Shown here: positions 35,579 to 43,754 of the stretch, piece after piece
Numbering within the stretch: position 1 is the stretch's first letter
How the letters are laid out: each line of letters opens with the position of its first letter
DNA from: Bradyrhizobium tropiciagri
Lineage (GTDB): Bacteria; Pseudomonadota; Alphaproteobacteria; Rhizobiales; Xanthobacteraceae
Assembly (NCBI RefSeq): GCF_018130545.1
Contig: NZ_JAFCKF010000007.1
Span: forward strand, 1-64,000
DNA length: 64,000 nt
Direction of reading: 5' to 3'
The notes under the pieces: model-generated
What the model was told of the DNA's origin: nothing
What the model saw: only the letters and a program-made list of their open reading frames with translations
The model's database searches: none
Translations under genes and position numbers: made by a program

Positions 35579-36385
35579 GTGCATGAGAAGGCTTCGGGGG
35601 CCATACACATCGGCATCGGCGGGTGGACTTACGAGCCATGGCGCGGCTCCTTCTACCCTGAGGGCCTCGTCCAGAAGCGCGAACTCGAATATGCAAGCCG
35701 CAAGGTCACGTCAATAGAGATCAATGGCACCTACTACGGTTCGCAAAAGCCGGAAAGCTTCGCGAAATGGCGCGACGAAGCGCCCGACGGCTTCGTTTTT
35801 TCGCTGAAAGGTCCGCGGTTCACAACCAACCGCCGCGTTCTTGCCGAAGCAGGCGGGTCGATCGAACGATTTTTCAGAAGTGGCGTCACGCAACTGAAGG
35901 ACAAGCTCGGCCCAATTAACTGGCAATTTGCGCCGAACAAGCAGTTCGATCCCGACGATTTTGGTGCGTTCCTCAAGCTTCTGCCAGCATCCGTTGACGG
36001 CCTCAGCATCCGGCACGTTGTTGAGGTCCGCCACGAAAGCTTTCGCTCGCCGGACTTCATCGCCTTAGCGTGCGAGCATGACGTCGGCATCGTAATCGCT
36101 GCCGACTCCGAATATCCCCAGATCGCTGACGTGACGACGTCATTTGTCTATGCACGCATTATGGGAACGACTGAAAATGAAGAGCTCGGATATTCCCACC
36201 ATGACCTAAATCAATGGTCTCAGCGTGCAAAGACATGGGCTGCGGGTGGCATTCCGCAAGGATTGAAGACCGTAGCCGCTTCGCCGCCCGACGTTCAAGT
36301 GCGGGAGGTCTTTCTCTACGTCATTAGTGGGTTCAAACAGCGCAATCCGGCTGCCGCGATTTCGTTGATCGAGCGCGTCGGCTAG
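35579..36385 (+). CDS. DUF72 (YecE-like) TIM-barrel protein
   Basis: 268 residues from the GTG at 35579, eight bases after GAGG; a TTG at 35543 would add 12 residues. DUF72 signatures are HIGIGGWTYEPWRGSFYPEG, EINGTYYGSQKPESFAKW, FSLKGPRFTTNRR and VEVRHESFRSPDF. The barrel belongs to a family with unproved function often found beside DNA-repair genes. The C-terminus is complete, and its TAG stop directly abuts the right end of the TnpB locus. Confidence 0.88.
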   Translation: MHEKASGAIHIGIGGWTYEPWRGSFYPEGLVQKRELEYASRKVTSIEINGTYYGSQKPESFAKWRDEAPDGFVFSLKGPRFTTNRRVLAEAGGSIERFFRSGVTQLKDKLGPINWQFAPNKQFDPDDFGAFLKLLPASVDGLSIRHVVEVRHESFRSPDFIALACEHDVGIVIAADSEYPQIADVTTSFVYARIMGTTENEELGYSHHDLNQWSQRAKTWAAGGIPQGLKTVAASPPDVQVREVFLYVISGFKQRNPAAAISLIERVG

Positions 36386-36610
36386 TGACTACTCTCGGCC
36401 CTGTAGAGCCGAGCGTCCGCCTGCGGGCGTTTTGTTCCTGCTTCCGGCAGGCAGTCCGGCTCGATTCACAGGCCATCCCCGGAAGTCCTCCGGTTGGGCT
36501 GATGCCGATGGCAAGGATGTTCTTCGCCGCATTCACGTCGGCGTCGAACATCCTTCCGCAACTGGTACACACGAAGTGCGAGCGGCTGATGCGGCTCGCC
36601 GCATCGACGG
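36385..36610 (-). ncRNA. Right end of TnpB locus, candidate omega-RNA region
   Basis: This stretch covers the tnpB 3' end and flank. It begins with GTGACTACTC and contains the hairpin CTCGGCCCTGTAGAGCCGAG. A second degraded copy without the rest of the gene lies at 41380-41590. In IS200/IS605 elements the guide (omega) RNA is made from the tnpB 3' end through the right end, ending in a hairpin next to flanking DNA. The annotation as RNA is inferred from position and from conservation between the two copies. Confidence 0.35.
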
Positions 36611-37244
36611 CTTGGCAAGCACTGCAGGTCTGCGAGGTCTGCGCCGGGTTGACCACGACGAGTTTCGAGCCATACCAGAGGGATTTGTACTCCAGCAAGG
36701 TCCGGATCGTCCGAGGTGAGACCTCGAGCAGAGCCCGGTTTTCGTTCGCCCGCTTGTGGACGAGCGCCCCTGGCGCCGCGACCGTGCCGCGTCCGGTCCT
36801 GGTCATCTGTTTGACCTTCAGGTCCTCGGTGACGACCACGCCGTGGTTCTTGACGATGATCGTGGTTGCCTTGTGCGCCGCATCCCTCCTGCGACGGGCG
36901 TATCTGGCCTGCAACCTGGCCAACCTGCGTTTTGCCTTCTCGCGAGTGCGCGAACCCTTTTGCCACCGGGCGACCGCCCGCTGCGCGGTCGCAAGCCGCT
37001 TGCGATCCGCGGAGGTGCGCGGCAGATCGACGACGGCCCCGTCGGAGAGAACGATCGCCTGGGCACTGCCGAGGTCGATCCCGACGGCCGGTCCGCGATT
37101 GACCGGCACCAGCGTCTCCTGCTCCGTCTGCACCGAGGCAACCAATCGCCGGCGACGACCGCGACTGTGACGTTCTTGACCTTCCCGATGATCGGCCGGT
37201 GGGTGACGATCCGCGTCCAGCTCGCCTTCGGCAGGAAGATGCGG
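36386..37244 (-). pseudogene. tnpB: tnpB C-terminal half (RuvC/zinc-finger), frameshifted and interrupted
   Basis: The minus strand resumes a TnpB after the inserted element: KCRIFLPKASWTRIVTHRP then IIGKVKNVTVAVVAGDW. A one-base deletion near 37141 shifts the frame before ASVQTEQE. Catalytic residues are kept: Asp in AVGIDLGSA, Glu in VVVTEDLKVKQM, Asp in FDADVNAAKNIL. The zinc finger is CSACQAV...CTSCGRMF. The protein would be an RNA-guided endonuclease, but the insertion and frameshift have destroyed it. Confidence 0.8.
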
Positions 37245-37252
37245 CATTTTTC
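37245..37252. repeat. 8-bp target-site duplication, copy 1 (CATTTTTC)
   Basis: CATTTTTC directly abuts the left terminal repeat GGCTATCCGGATTT. The identical octamer abuts the other end at 38804-38811. Confidence 0.85.
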
Positions 37253-38803
37253 GGCTATCCGGATTTCCGTGTGGACTCGAGGTCCATTTCACGTTTCTCC
37301 GAACTGACATGCTGGGGCCGGCCGGTCCCGACGGGCCGGGCGAGGAGCCCGGGTCGCCGGCGCCGGCCGAGCCGTCGCACCGCAATGCCGCTGGTGCGGC
37401 CTCCGGGATCCGGACACATGTCCGGATGCGGGCGGCGGTAGCCAATCGTCTTCGCCGCTTTCAAACCCCGGTGGACATCCGCCCAGCTTTCGGCTTCGGC
37501 GGGCAGCGGCACGTCCTTCCGTAGGCGTGCGCGCCACCCTTCATCGAAGGCCGGCAGGACATCCTTGAGCTTGGCGCGCCCCGTAAACCCGCGGCGCGCA
37601 ATCTCGGCTGCGGCCGCGCAGGCGTCCGGCAGCTCGAACCGTAAATTCCCGATCGTGGTGGAGTATCCGCCCCAGACCTCGACCACCTTGATGCCGGCAA
37701 GGCCCGCCTTGCGGCGGAGCATCGCCACGAAGAGCGTCCTGGCCCAGTAGTTCAAGAGCTGGTTCAGCTTGCGGCTCTTGCCGCCGCTGCGCAGCTTGCC
37801 GAGACCCTTCTCGATCGCAATCGTGGCGGCACCCCATTTGCGCGCCAGGCCGATGGCGCGGTCCGCGGCCGCCGCGAGCACCTCGCGCACCACTTCCGCC
37901 GGCGCGTTCGGCGCGTGCTCGAGCTTGATCAACGCCCAGTCCAGCGCCTCCGTCTCGCCGAGCTGCGACTGATCGGTCATGTTCTCCGCGACCGTGATCC
38001 CGATCCAGCTCGGGTTCAGGTCGATACCGACGGCGCGGCCTGCGATCGCGGCGACCGGCGCCCGCCGTTCCGGGTGATCCGGCAGGTCCTGAGGATCAAA
38101 CGTGATGGAGACGAACTTGTCGTCGATCGAGTAGGAGACGTTGATCCGATCGCGCTGCTCGGGCTTGGCGCACTTCGCGGCGACCTGGCTGATGATCTGC
38201 CCGGCATTACCGGTGAGCTGCGCCAAATGAAGATCGGCCATGTCGACCGTTAGCTTGCCGCGGCGGCCGCTGCGAAACCGCCCGATCTTCAGTCGGAGGG
38301 TTCGCGGATCGCGAAGATGGACGTTCTGATTGCCGCGCACCTTCTGCCTATCGCCATAGGAGACGAATGGCAGCAGACGCTTTGACTTCCACTCCGCCTC
38401 GGTGATTAGTCCCTTCCGTCGTCGCTCGAGCTGTGAGCGACCGCCGAATACGACCTTACCATCAGGGTGGTTCTTTCGCTTGGCACGTCCCAGACGCGCG
38501 GCGCAATGCAGGGCCCAGGAATCCAGGACGGCCGTGCCAAACCGCGCCTTGACCAAGGCGCGCACGTCCTTCTCTACGACCAAGCTGCCATCTGGCGCCA
38601 TCGCGTTAGCGTAGGCTGAGCGGATCGCCGCAGACTGGACACGTCGCAGTGAGGCGATCAGATCGCGGCCGGCTGCGTCGGTGGTGTAGGGAATCCGGAT
38701 GGTCTGCACGCATCGATATGCGTTCGCCTTACGTTCCGGGTCAAGCAGTGGCTTCGGAAAATGGTTAATCGAAAGTCAGGTCAACACCAAAATCCGAATA
38801 GCC
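37253..38803 (-). mobile_element. 1551-bp element with terminal inverted repeats carrying only a TnpB-related gene
   Basis: The ends, read inward, are GGCTATCCGGATTT (37253) and GGCTATTCGGATTT (38803, minus strand); the match continues imperfectly to about 24 bp (20 identical). Perfect 8-bp duplications CATTTTTC flank it. Removing the element and one octamer rejoins the tnpB reading frame exactly (DPKQIKLE then KCRIFLPKA). Terminal repeats and target duplication point to cut-and-paste by a DDE-type transposase, not the single-strand TnpA route. No transposase is encoded, so it would move in trans. Confidence 0.85.
37255..38709 (-). CDS. TnpB-related RuvC-like protein, cargo of the TIR element
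   Basis: 484 residues from a GTG at 38709. A RuvC-like core is visible: Asp230 in AVGIDLNPSW, Glu300 in ATIAIEKGLGK and Asp362 in LPDACAAAAEIARRG. Unlike TnpB there is no four-Cys zinc finger between the last two. The N-terminal 220 residues are TnpB-like in length but diverged. The last ~45 residues (from RRLGRRRRPG) come from the GC-rich element end, and the stop lies inside the terminal repeat. It resembles proteins annotated as IS200/IS605 accessory TnpB-related. Nuclease activity is unproved. Confidence 0.8.
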   Translation of the reverse strand: MQTIRIPYTTDAAGRDLIASLRRVQSAAIRSAYANAMAPDGSLVVEKDVRALVKARFGTAVLDSWALHCAARLGRAKRKNHPDGKVVFGGRSQLERRRKGLITEAEWKSKRLLPFVSYGDRQKVRGNQNVHLRDPRTLRLKIGRFRSGRRGKLTVDMADLHLAQLTGNAGQIISQVAAKCAKPEQRDRINVSYSIDDKFVSITFDPQDLPDHPERRAPVAAIAGRAVGIDLNPSWIGITVAENMTDQSQLGETEALDWALIKLEHAPNAPAEVVREVLAAAADRAIGLARKWGAATIAIEKGLGKLRSGGKSRKLNQLLNYWARTLFVAMLRRKAGLAGIKVVEVWGGYSTTIGNLRFELPDACAAAAEIARRGFTGRAKLKDVLPAFDEGWRARLRKDVPLPAEAESWADVHRGLKAAKTIGYRRPHPDMCPDPGGRTSGIAVRRLGRRRRPGLLARPVGTGRPQHVSSEKREMDLESTRKSG

Positions 38804-38811
38804 CATTTTTC
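38804..38811. repeat. 8-bp target-site duplication, copy 2 (CATTTTTC)
   Basis: Identical to 37245-37252 and directly adjacent to the element's right terminal repeat (AATCCGAATAGCC). Confidence 0.85.
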
Positions 38812-39168
38812 AAGCTTGATCTGCTTCGGATCCGGATAGCGAAAACTGCCGTTCTGGCCCTTCCTGCGGAACGTCGGGAAGCCGGCGCGCCGCTCGAAAA
38901 AAGTTGGCGAAGGCCTTGTGCAGATCGTGGTCGCCTGCTGGAGTGGATGGTTCGGCGCTTCGTAGAGAAAGTCGAACTCCTCCTTGAGCGACGCCTTCAT
39001 CTGGTCGAAGGCGGTCAGTTGCCTCGGTCTGCTGCGCTCGCGCTCCAGGATCTTCTGATCGAGGCATAGGTTGTAGACGAGCCGGCAGCAGCCGATGGTT
39101 CGCCGGAAGAGCTCTTCCTGGGTTGCGTCGGTGTAGATCCTGAAGCGGTCGGCCCTGCGCAGAAGCAT
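38812..39168 (-). pseudogene. tnpB: tnpB N-terminal half
   Basis: From the ATG at 39168 the frame reads EELFRRTIGCCRLVYNLCLD, QMKASLKEEFDFLYEAPN, then AGFPTFRRKGQNGSFRYPD and PKQIKLE, the usual TnpB N-terminal order. A pair of small frameshifts near 38910-38945 scrambles about 12 residues. The frame is cut at the inserted element. The segment 39169-39330 upstream carries a hairpin (CCCGGCCCTGAAGGACCGGG) also seen at the relic near 23.2 kb, so it is probably the element's left side. Confidence 0.8.
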
Positions 39169-39461
39169 GAACCAGCCTGCGCATCGAAACCCGAATCGTG
39201 GAAGCGGCCTGTCGCACGAAGACGTGGAAAACCTAAAAAACGCTCCGGACCCATCGGCGCCGTGGCCAGACCCGGCCCTGAAGGACCGGGCTTGCAGCGC
39301 GCAAGAGGGGCATGCCCACTCCAGGATGCGGTCCCTCGGCGAGATCTGCGATCGACCGGTTGCCCGATTGAATCTTCAATTACGACGGCTATCGCAAGAT
39401 ACCCATAATCCGGAAATCGCTGATACCGCTGGTCAGCCACAATGCGAGCCTGCCCTAGAGG

Positions 39462-39485
39462 TTTTCGACAGCAAAGAACGGAGTG
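39462..39485 (-). repeat. Dispersed ~24-bp repeat, reverse copy
   Basis: GTTTTCGACAGCAAAG ... CGGAGT, followed by GC. It lies between the tnpB left flank and the next gene. Confidence 0.6.
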
Positions 39486-39547
39486 CATCTTGGGCTGACC
39501 CCAATTAGCAACTCCTGGCAAGCGTTTCAACGCCCGGAGACAGCGGT

Positions 39548-40327
39548 ATGAGTTTGGATATCGAAGAGCGGCGTGCGGACTTCCGCGCGCTCCACAAGGA
39601 AGGCTATTTTCTGCTTCCGAACCCTTGGGATGTTGGAAGCGCGAAGCGGCTTCAGGCACTTGGCTTCGCCGCGCTAGCCTCGACGAGCGCGGGGCTCGCC
39701 TGGTCTCTCGGGCGCGACGATGGCCAAGTGACCCGGGACGAGGTACTGGCGCATCTGCGCGTCCTCGTGAACGCGACCGACTTGCCGGTCAATGCCGACT
39801 TCGAGGCCGGCTTCGCCGATCGGCCCGAGGAGGTCGCAGCGAACGTCCGTCTCGCCGTTGATACCGGTATCGCGGGGCTTTCGATCGAAGATCGCACGGG
39901 CAGCGAACTCTACGATATGCCACTAGCCGTCGAGCGCATTCGGGCTACCCGCGAGGCCATCAACACCAGCGGCGCCAACGTGATGTTGGTCGGCCGTTCG
40001 GAAGGCTTTCTCATTGGCCGCACAAGCCTTGCTGCCACGGTCGAACGTCTCAAAGCTTATGCCGATGCTGGCGCGGATGTTCTGTATGCTCCTGCCGTTT
40101 CAGAGCCAGCTGCGATCAAGACGATCGTCGACGCCGTCGCGCCGAAGCCAGTTAACGTCCTGCTGGTCAGCCCAGCCATGAAGGCCGCAGAACTTGGGGA
40201 ACTCGGCGTGCGTCGCGTTAGTGTCGGCGGTTTCCTCGCGCACGCTGCGTGGGCCGGTTTCACCGACGCCGCCCGTCAGTTCATCGACACGGGTAACCTG
40301 CCGCGAGCGAGCTTCCCCGCAGGCTGA
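39548..40327 (+). CDS. Isocitrate lyase/PEP mutase-family protein
   Basis: 259 residues from the ATG at 39548. TIM-barrel features are FLLPNPWDVGSAKRLQALG, PVNADFEAGFADRPEEV with the metal-binding Asp/Glu, and IAGLSIEDRTG. VGRSEGFLIG takes the place of the ARTDG loop. These enzymes cleave or form C-C or C-P bonds in 2-methylisocitrate- or oxaloacetate-like acids. The gene is commonly found in alkylation-repair neighbourhoods of rhizobia-like bacteria, but a link to repair is only contextual. Confidence 0.85.
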   Translation: MSLDIEERRADFRALHKEGYFLLPNPWDVGSAKRLQALGFAALASTSAGLAWSLGRDDGQVTRDEVLAHLRVLVNATDLPVNADFEAGFADRPEEVAANVRLAVDTGIAGLSIEDRTGSELYDMPLAVERIRATREAINTSGANVMLVGRSEGFLIGRTSLAATVERLKAYADAGADVLYAPAVSEPAAIKTIVDAVAPKPVNVLLVSPAMKAAELGELGVRRVSVGGFLAHAAWAGFTDAARQFIDTGNLPRASFPAG

Positions 40328-40488
40328 ACATCAAAGGATCGCGGCGCGCCGCCTCCCACTAGTCAATTCGAGATTCAATCGCAAACAACCCGAGCGCTGG
40401 TCCGCCGGGTGCTGGTTCTTTGCCGATCGAGATTCCAACAGCGCGCCAAGATCACGGCTCGCTCAAGAGAAAAAAGGAGACAAAGTCT

Positions 40489-41355
40489 ATGAATCGTACC
40501 CAATTTGAAGCCGCGCGCAAGTTCGTCACAACGCCGTCCGGCCGCATCAGCTATGTTGAGTTCGGCAATGGCCCTGCCGCCGTTTTCATCCACGGCGTGA
40601 TCGTCAATGCGTGGCTCTGGCGTCAACAGCTCGAAGACCTGTCAGACCTGCGTCGCTGCATCGCGATTGATCTGATGGGACATGGCGCGACTAAGATTGC
40701 ACCGGACCAAGACGTCAGCTTCGACGCCCAGGCTGACATGTTGCTTCAGTTGGCTGACGCGCTCGGTCTCGACCAAATCGACATCGTCGCCAATGATAGC
40801 GGCATCGGCGTCGCTCAAGTCTTCGCCGCCCGCAACCCGGCGCGGGTTCGCAGTCTGGTACTCACCAACGGCGACGTCCATGACAACTGGCCGCCGAAGG
40901 ACTTTTCCGGCTTCCTCGACATGGTCGCCGCCGGGGGCCTGCCGGATACCTTGCGCCGCATGCTCGAAGATAAGGATTTCTATCGGGGGCCGGACGCCAT
41001 GGCTGGGGCCTATGAAAACCCGCAGGCTGTCAGCGACGAGACGATCGAGGCCTATGTCCTTCCGCATCTGACCAGCCCTGAGCGGACGAACGATCTGGTC
41101 CGCTTCATTACAGGCTTTGATCATGCGCAGACCGTGCGGGTGGAGGCCAAGTTGAAACAGCTGAAAGCCCCGACACTGGTCGCCTGGGGCACCGACGATC
41201 CGTTCTTCCCGGTGAAATGGGCCTATTGGCTCAAGGATACGCTCGCAGGGCCGGTCACCGTTGAGGAGTTCCCGGGTGGTCGCATGTTTTTCCCCGAAGA
41301 GCGCAGTGCACTGCTCAATCCACTCATCCGGACGCACTGGCAGTCCGCCTCATGA
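40489..41355 (+). CDS. Alpha/beta hydrolase, Asp-nucleophile type (copy 1)
   Basis: 288 residues from the ATG at 40489 after AAAAAGGAGAC. Oxyanion loop FIHGVIVNAWLWR; nucleophile elbow VANDSGIGVAQ, where the Asp lies in the position used by haloalkane dehalogenases and epoxide hydrolases; acid region WGTDDPFFPVKWAYWL; catalytic His not assigned with confidence, the C-terminus FPGGRMFFPEERS lacking an obvious one. A close paralogue sits inverted at 44723-45592, sharing long stretches such as NGDVHDNWPPKDFSGFLDMV. Hydrolysis of a reactive alkyl compound would suit the island, by inference. Confidence 0.82.
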   Translation: MNRTQFEAARKFVTTPSGRISYVEFGNGPAAVFIHGVIVNAWLWRQQLEDLSDLRRCIAIDLMGHGATKIAPDQDVSFDAQADMLLQLADALGLDQIDIVANDSGIGVAQVFAARNPARVRSLVLTNGDVHDNWPPKDFSGFLDMVAAGGLPDTLRRMLEDKDFYRGPDAMAGAYENPQAVSDETIEAYVLPHLTSPERTNDLVRFITGFDHAQTVRVEAKLKQLKAPTLVAWGTDDPFFPVKWAYWLKDTLAGPVTVEEFPGGRMFFPEERSALLNPLIRTHWQSAS

Positions 41356-41379
41356 TGATACGGGCGACTGCTTGCCGGT

Positions 41380-41590
41380 GTGACTACTCTCGGCCCTGAA
41401 GGGCCGAGATTCCAGCGGGCGTTCTGTTCCTGTTTCCAGTCGGCAGTCCGGCTAGATTTACAGACCATCCCCGGAGCTCCTCCAATTGGGCTGAAGCGGT
41501 GGGGAGGATGTTCATCACCGCGTTCACGCCGGCGTGGAACCGGTAGCGGCTGCTACGGCTCGCGGCATCGTCAGTGAGCAGCGAGGCTAA
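41380..41590 (-). repeat. Second, truncated copy of the TnpB locus right end
   Basis: It starts GTGACTACTCTCGGCCC and aligns with 36385-36610 throughout, including the GAAGGGCCGAG hairpin, CTGTTCCTG, AGTCCGGCT and CATCCCCGGA blocks, with small deletions towards 41560. No tnpB coding part is left. It lies between the hydrolase gene and the peptide deformylase 3' end. Confidence 0.75.
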
Positions 41591-42099
41591 CGCCGCCGCT
41601 TCCGAGTTCCACTGCCGACCTCATTGACGCCATTCAGCCGCCGCCGTACCCGATCTGGCAAATAGTCGATGAACAGTGTCCCCTGAAGGTGATCCATCTC
41701 GTGTTGGATACACATGGCGAGCAGTCCGTCGGCAGATAGCTCGCGCGATTTTCCGTCGATATCGAGCGCGCGCACCGTGACCCAGGCCGCTCGGTTGACC
41801 TTTGCAAAAATATCAGGAATCGAGAGACAACCTTCGCCCAGCGCGGCGCTGCCACCTTGATCGACAACCACGGGATTGATCAGCACGTGCAGCTGATTGC
41901 CGCCATCAGACACATCCGCAGTAATGATCTGCCGGTGCACGTTGACCTGTGTCGCAGCGAGACCGATCCCGCATGCGCCATACATCGTCTCCGACATATC
42001 CAGAACCACGTCACGAACGGCGTCATCGACGTACGTTACCGGCTCGGCCACCGTGCGCAACCGCGCGTCCGGAAATTGCAGAATGTTGAGGCGCGCCAT
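41587..42099 (-). CDS. def: Peptide deformylase
   Basis: 170 residues with all three motifs: GIGLAATQV, EGCLSIPD (Cys91) and QHEMDHLQG (His133, Glu134, His137), which bind the metal and remove the formyl group from new proteins. The N-terminus FPDARLRTVAEPV is typical. It is isolated among repair genes instead of next to fmt, so it may be a second copy, possibly giving resistance or stress function; this is an inference. Confidence 0.92.
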   Translation of the reverse strand: MARLNILQFPDARLRTVAEPVTYVDDAVRDVVLDMSETMYGACGIGLAATQVNVHRQIITADVSDGGNQLHVLINPVVVDQGGSAALGEGCLSIPDIFAKVNRAAWVTVRALDIDGKSRELSADGLLAMCIQHEMDHLQGTLFIDYLPDRVRRRLNGVNEVGSGTRKRRR

Positions 42100-42359
42100 G
42101 GCAGGTCTCAGGCAGTGGGGATGACGCCCAGTCGTTCCGAGCTAAATCAGCGCTAGCGTGGCATCGCAATGCGCAAACTCCGGATCTTGCGGCGCAATTC
42201 AAGCCACGTGCGCAGATCCATGCGCCCGGCAACGCGCCCCGATAGCGCCCCATTGCATTTGTTCCACAATTGCATTGTCAGTGGCCTGCACGGCTTCCTC
42301 CATGAGCCAATGACTGCACGCAGAGGCGCTGCGTGGGCTCGCCGTGCTCTTCCGTCACG

Positions 42360-42383
42360 GAATTTGAACGCAAGAAGTAGGTC
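42360..42383 (-). repeat. Dispersed ~24-bp repeat, degenerate reverse copy
   Basis: GAATTTGAACGCAAGAAG, in which the usual CGGAGT end is replaced by TAGGTC. It lies in the gap before the methyltransferase gene, otherwise empty. Confidence 0.4.
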
Positions 42384-42444
42384 GTCGGGAAACGGTCCGC
42401 GGTGTAGACCAGCTCCCGAGAATATCATAGCAAGGAGCCGAAAA

Positions 42445-42963
42445 ATGACGGAGCGTATTCGCTACGCGTGGGGCCACAGCTCCCTCGGCGATTTTATCGC
42501 AGCCGCCTCTGACGTTGGGCTCGTCGCCTTCGAATTCGACAGCCGTGGCACGCAAGCCATCGATGCGCTGCGCGCGCAGTTCCCCGAGGCTGTGATCGAA
42601 CACGATGAAGCCGGATTGGTTGAGACGGTCAGCCGGCTTGCCGAGGTAGTCGATCATCCCGATCGTGATCCCGGCATCCCCCTCGATATGCGGGGTACCG
42701 CCTATCAGAAACAAGTCTGGGCGGCCCTGCGAGAAATCCCTGCCGGAACGACCACTAATTACGGCGCAATCGCGGCAAATATGGGAACGCGGGACGCGCG
42801 CGACGTCACCGAGGCGATCGCGTCCAACACGATCGCAATTCTAATTCCCTGTCATCGTGTCGTGAAGAAAGACGGCTCCCTGTCGGGCTATCGCTGGGGC
42901 TCAAAGCGCAAGCGGGAGCTGCTGGCACGTGAGCAGCGTTCAGAGGCGTTCCAGCTTGTCTAA
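42445..42963 (+). CDS. Methylated-DNA-[protein]-cysteine S-methyltransferase (copy A)
   Basis: 172 residues from the ATG at 42445 after AAGGAGC. It contains the MGMT core: MRGTAYQKQVWAALREIPAG, TNYGAIAANMG, and ILIPCHRVVKKDGSLSGYRWG with the acceptor Cys. It resembles the C-terminal half of Ada without its N-Ada and HTH domains. It transfers the methyl group of O6-methylguanine to itself. In the core GTRDARDVTEAIASN some residues differ from Ada. Confidence 0.93.
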   Translation: MTERIRYAWGHSSLGDFIAAASDVGLVAFEFDSRGTQAIDALRAQFPEAVIEHDEAGLVETVSRLAEVVDHPDRDPGIPLDMRGTAYQKQVWAALREIPAGTTTNYGAIAANMGTRDARDVTEAIASNTIAILIPCHRVVKKDGSLSGYRWGSKRKRELLAREQRSEAFQLV

Positions 42964-43597
42964 CTATCGGCAGAGGGCCGATGACTGCGTCGGCAGGCAA
43001 AACAGCGCGTTTCCGTTACCAGAACAACAGGAGGATACGAGCGAGCCACGCGGGGATCTCATTGAGCCGCTGGCATTGATCGATCTCGCGTCGCGCTCGC
43101 CGGAGGCGGCGAGGCGGCGCTTTCCAACATATCGGCTGACAAGGCTGGTGGCGTCGCGTCTCGACATGGACGACACCGACATCGAGCATCTCACCGCCAT
43201 GTTTCAGATCAAGCTGCCTACGCCCTTCAGCGAGTTCAATCGACTATTCGATCGTCATCTGCGCAATGTGATCACGGTCTACGGCCTCGATACCTTGTTT
43301 AGCGACGACGGCCCCGGTGCCCACCATCACGCCATTCGCCCGACCGGTTATGACTTTCACCATGACGAGGTGGTTGCCATCGACATGGAACAGTGGCGTG
43401 CGGATTATCGCGCCATGTCGGACGAACGCCAGATGTTGGCTGCGTCGATCATCTGGCTTTACCGGGCCGGCAAGGACAACCGCTGGCTTCGGCGCGTTCC
43501 CTGCACTTGGCACGCCGCTGACGCGATCGGTCATATGCGATCGGCTGGCGCGCTCGCCGATTGGGCGCAACTTGTCGCTCTCTATCCTGGCTGGTAA
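42929..43597 (+). CDS. Hypothetical protein
   Basis: Up to 222 residues; the start is uncertain, since the listed ATG overlaps the methyltransferase gene by 35 bp. The conserved-looking part spans from LIEPLALIDLASRSPEAARR to ADWAQLVALYPGW and includes HHHAIRPTGYDFHHDEVVAI and IIWLYRAGKDNRWLRRVPC. It is rich in His, Asp and Trp but I recognise no family. Its position after the methyltransferase suggests co-transcription. Confidence 0.6.
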   Translation: MSSVQRRSSLSNYRQRADDCVGRQNSAFPLPEQQEDTSEPRGDLIEPLALIDLASRSPEAARRRFPTYRLTRLVASRLDMDDTDIEHLTAMFQIKLPTPFSEFNRLFDRHLRNVITVYGLDTLFSDDGPGAHHHAIRPTGYDFHHDEVVAIDMEQWRADYRAMSDERQMLAASIIWLYRAGKDNRWLRRVPCTWHAADAIGHMRSAGALADWAQLVALYPGW

Positions 43598-43659
43598 CGT
43601 TCCGAGGGAGACCCAGTGCCTTGCACCGTCGACGAGCGCGCAAGGTCGGCCGTCGCCGG

Positions 43660-43715
43660 GAATTCGGACTATCCGTTTATCATGTGAGTACGTCGCAGTG
43701 AATTCGGATTATCCG
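43660..43715. repeat. Two direct 16-bp repeats, GAATTCGGAYTATCCG
   Basis: Copies at 43660-43675 and 43700-43715 differ by one base and are 40 bp apart. They resemble the AATTC-GGCTATCCG junction at the ends of the TnpB-related element family (34895, 55113). Confidence 0.6.
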
Positions 43716-43754
43716 GCCAAGCCGGTTGAGAGGCCACCCGCCTATGGCCTTTTT

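Noticed and set aside
36333-37445. Minus-strand open frame of 370 codons read as one complete transposase
   Set aside because: Its first third is the nested element's end out of frame and its last residues run antisense into DUF72; only the middle is the tnpB C-terminal half.
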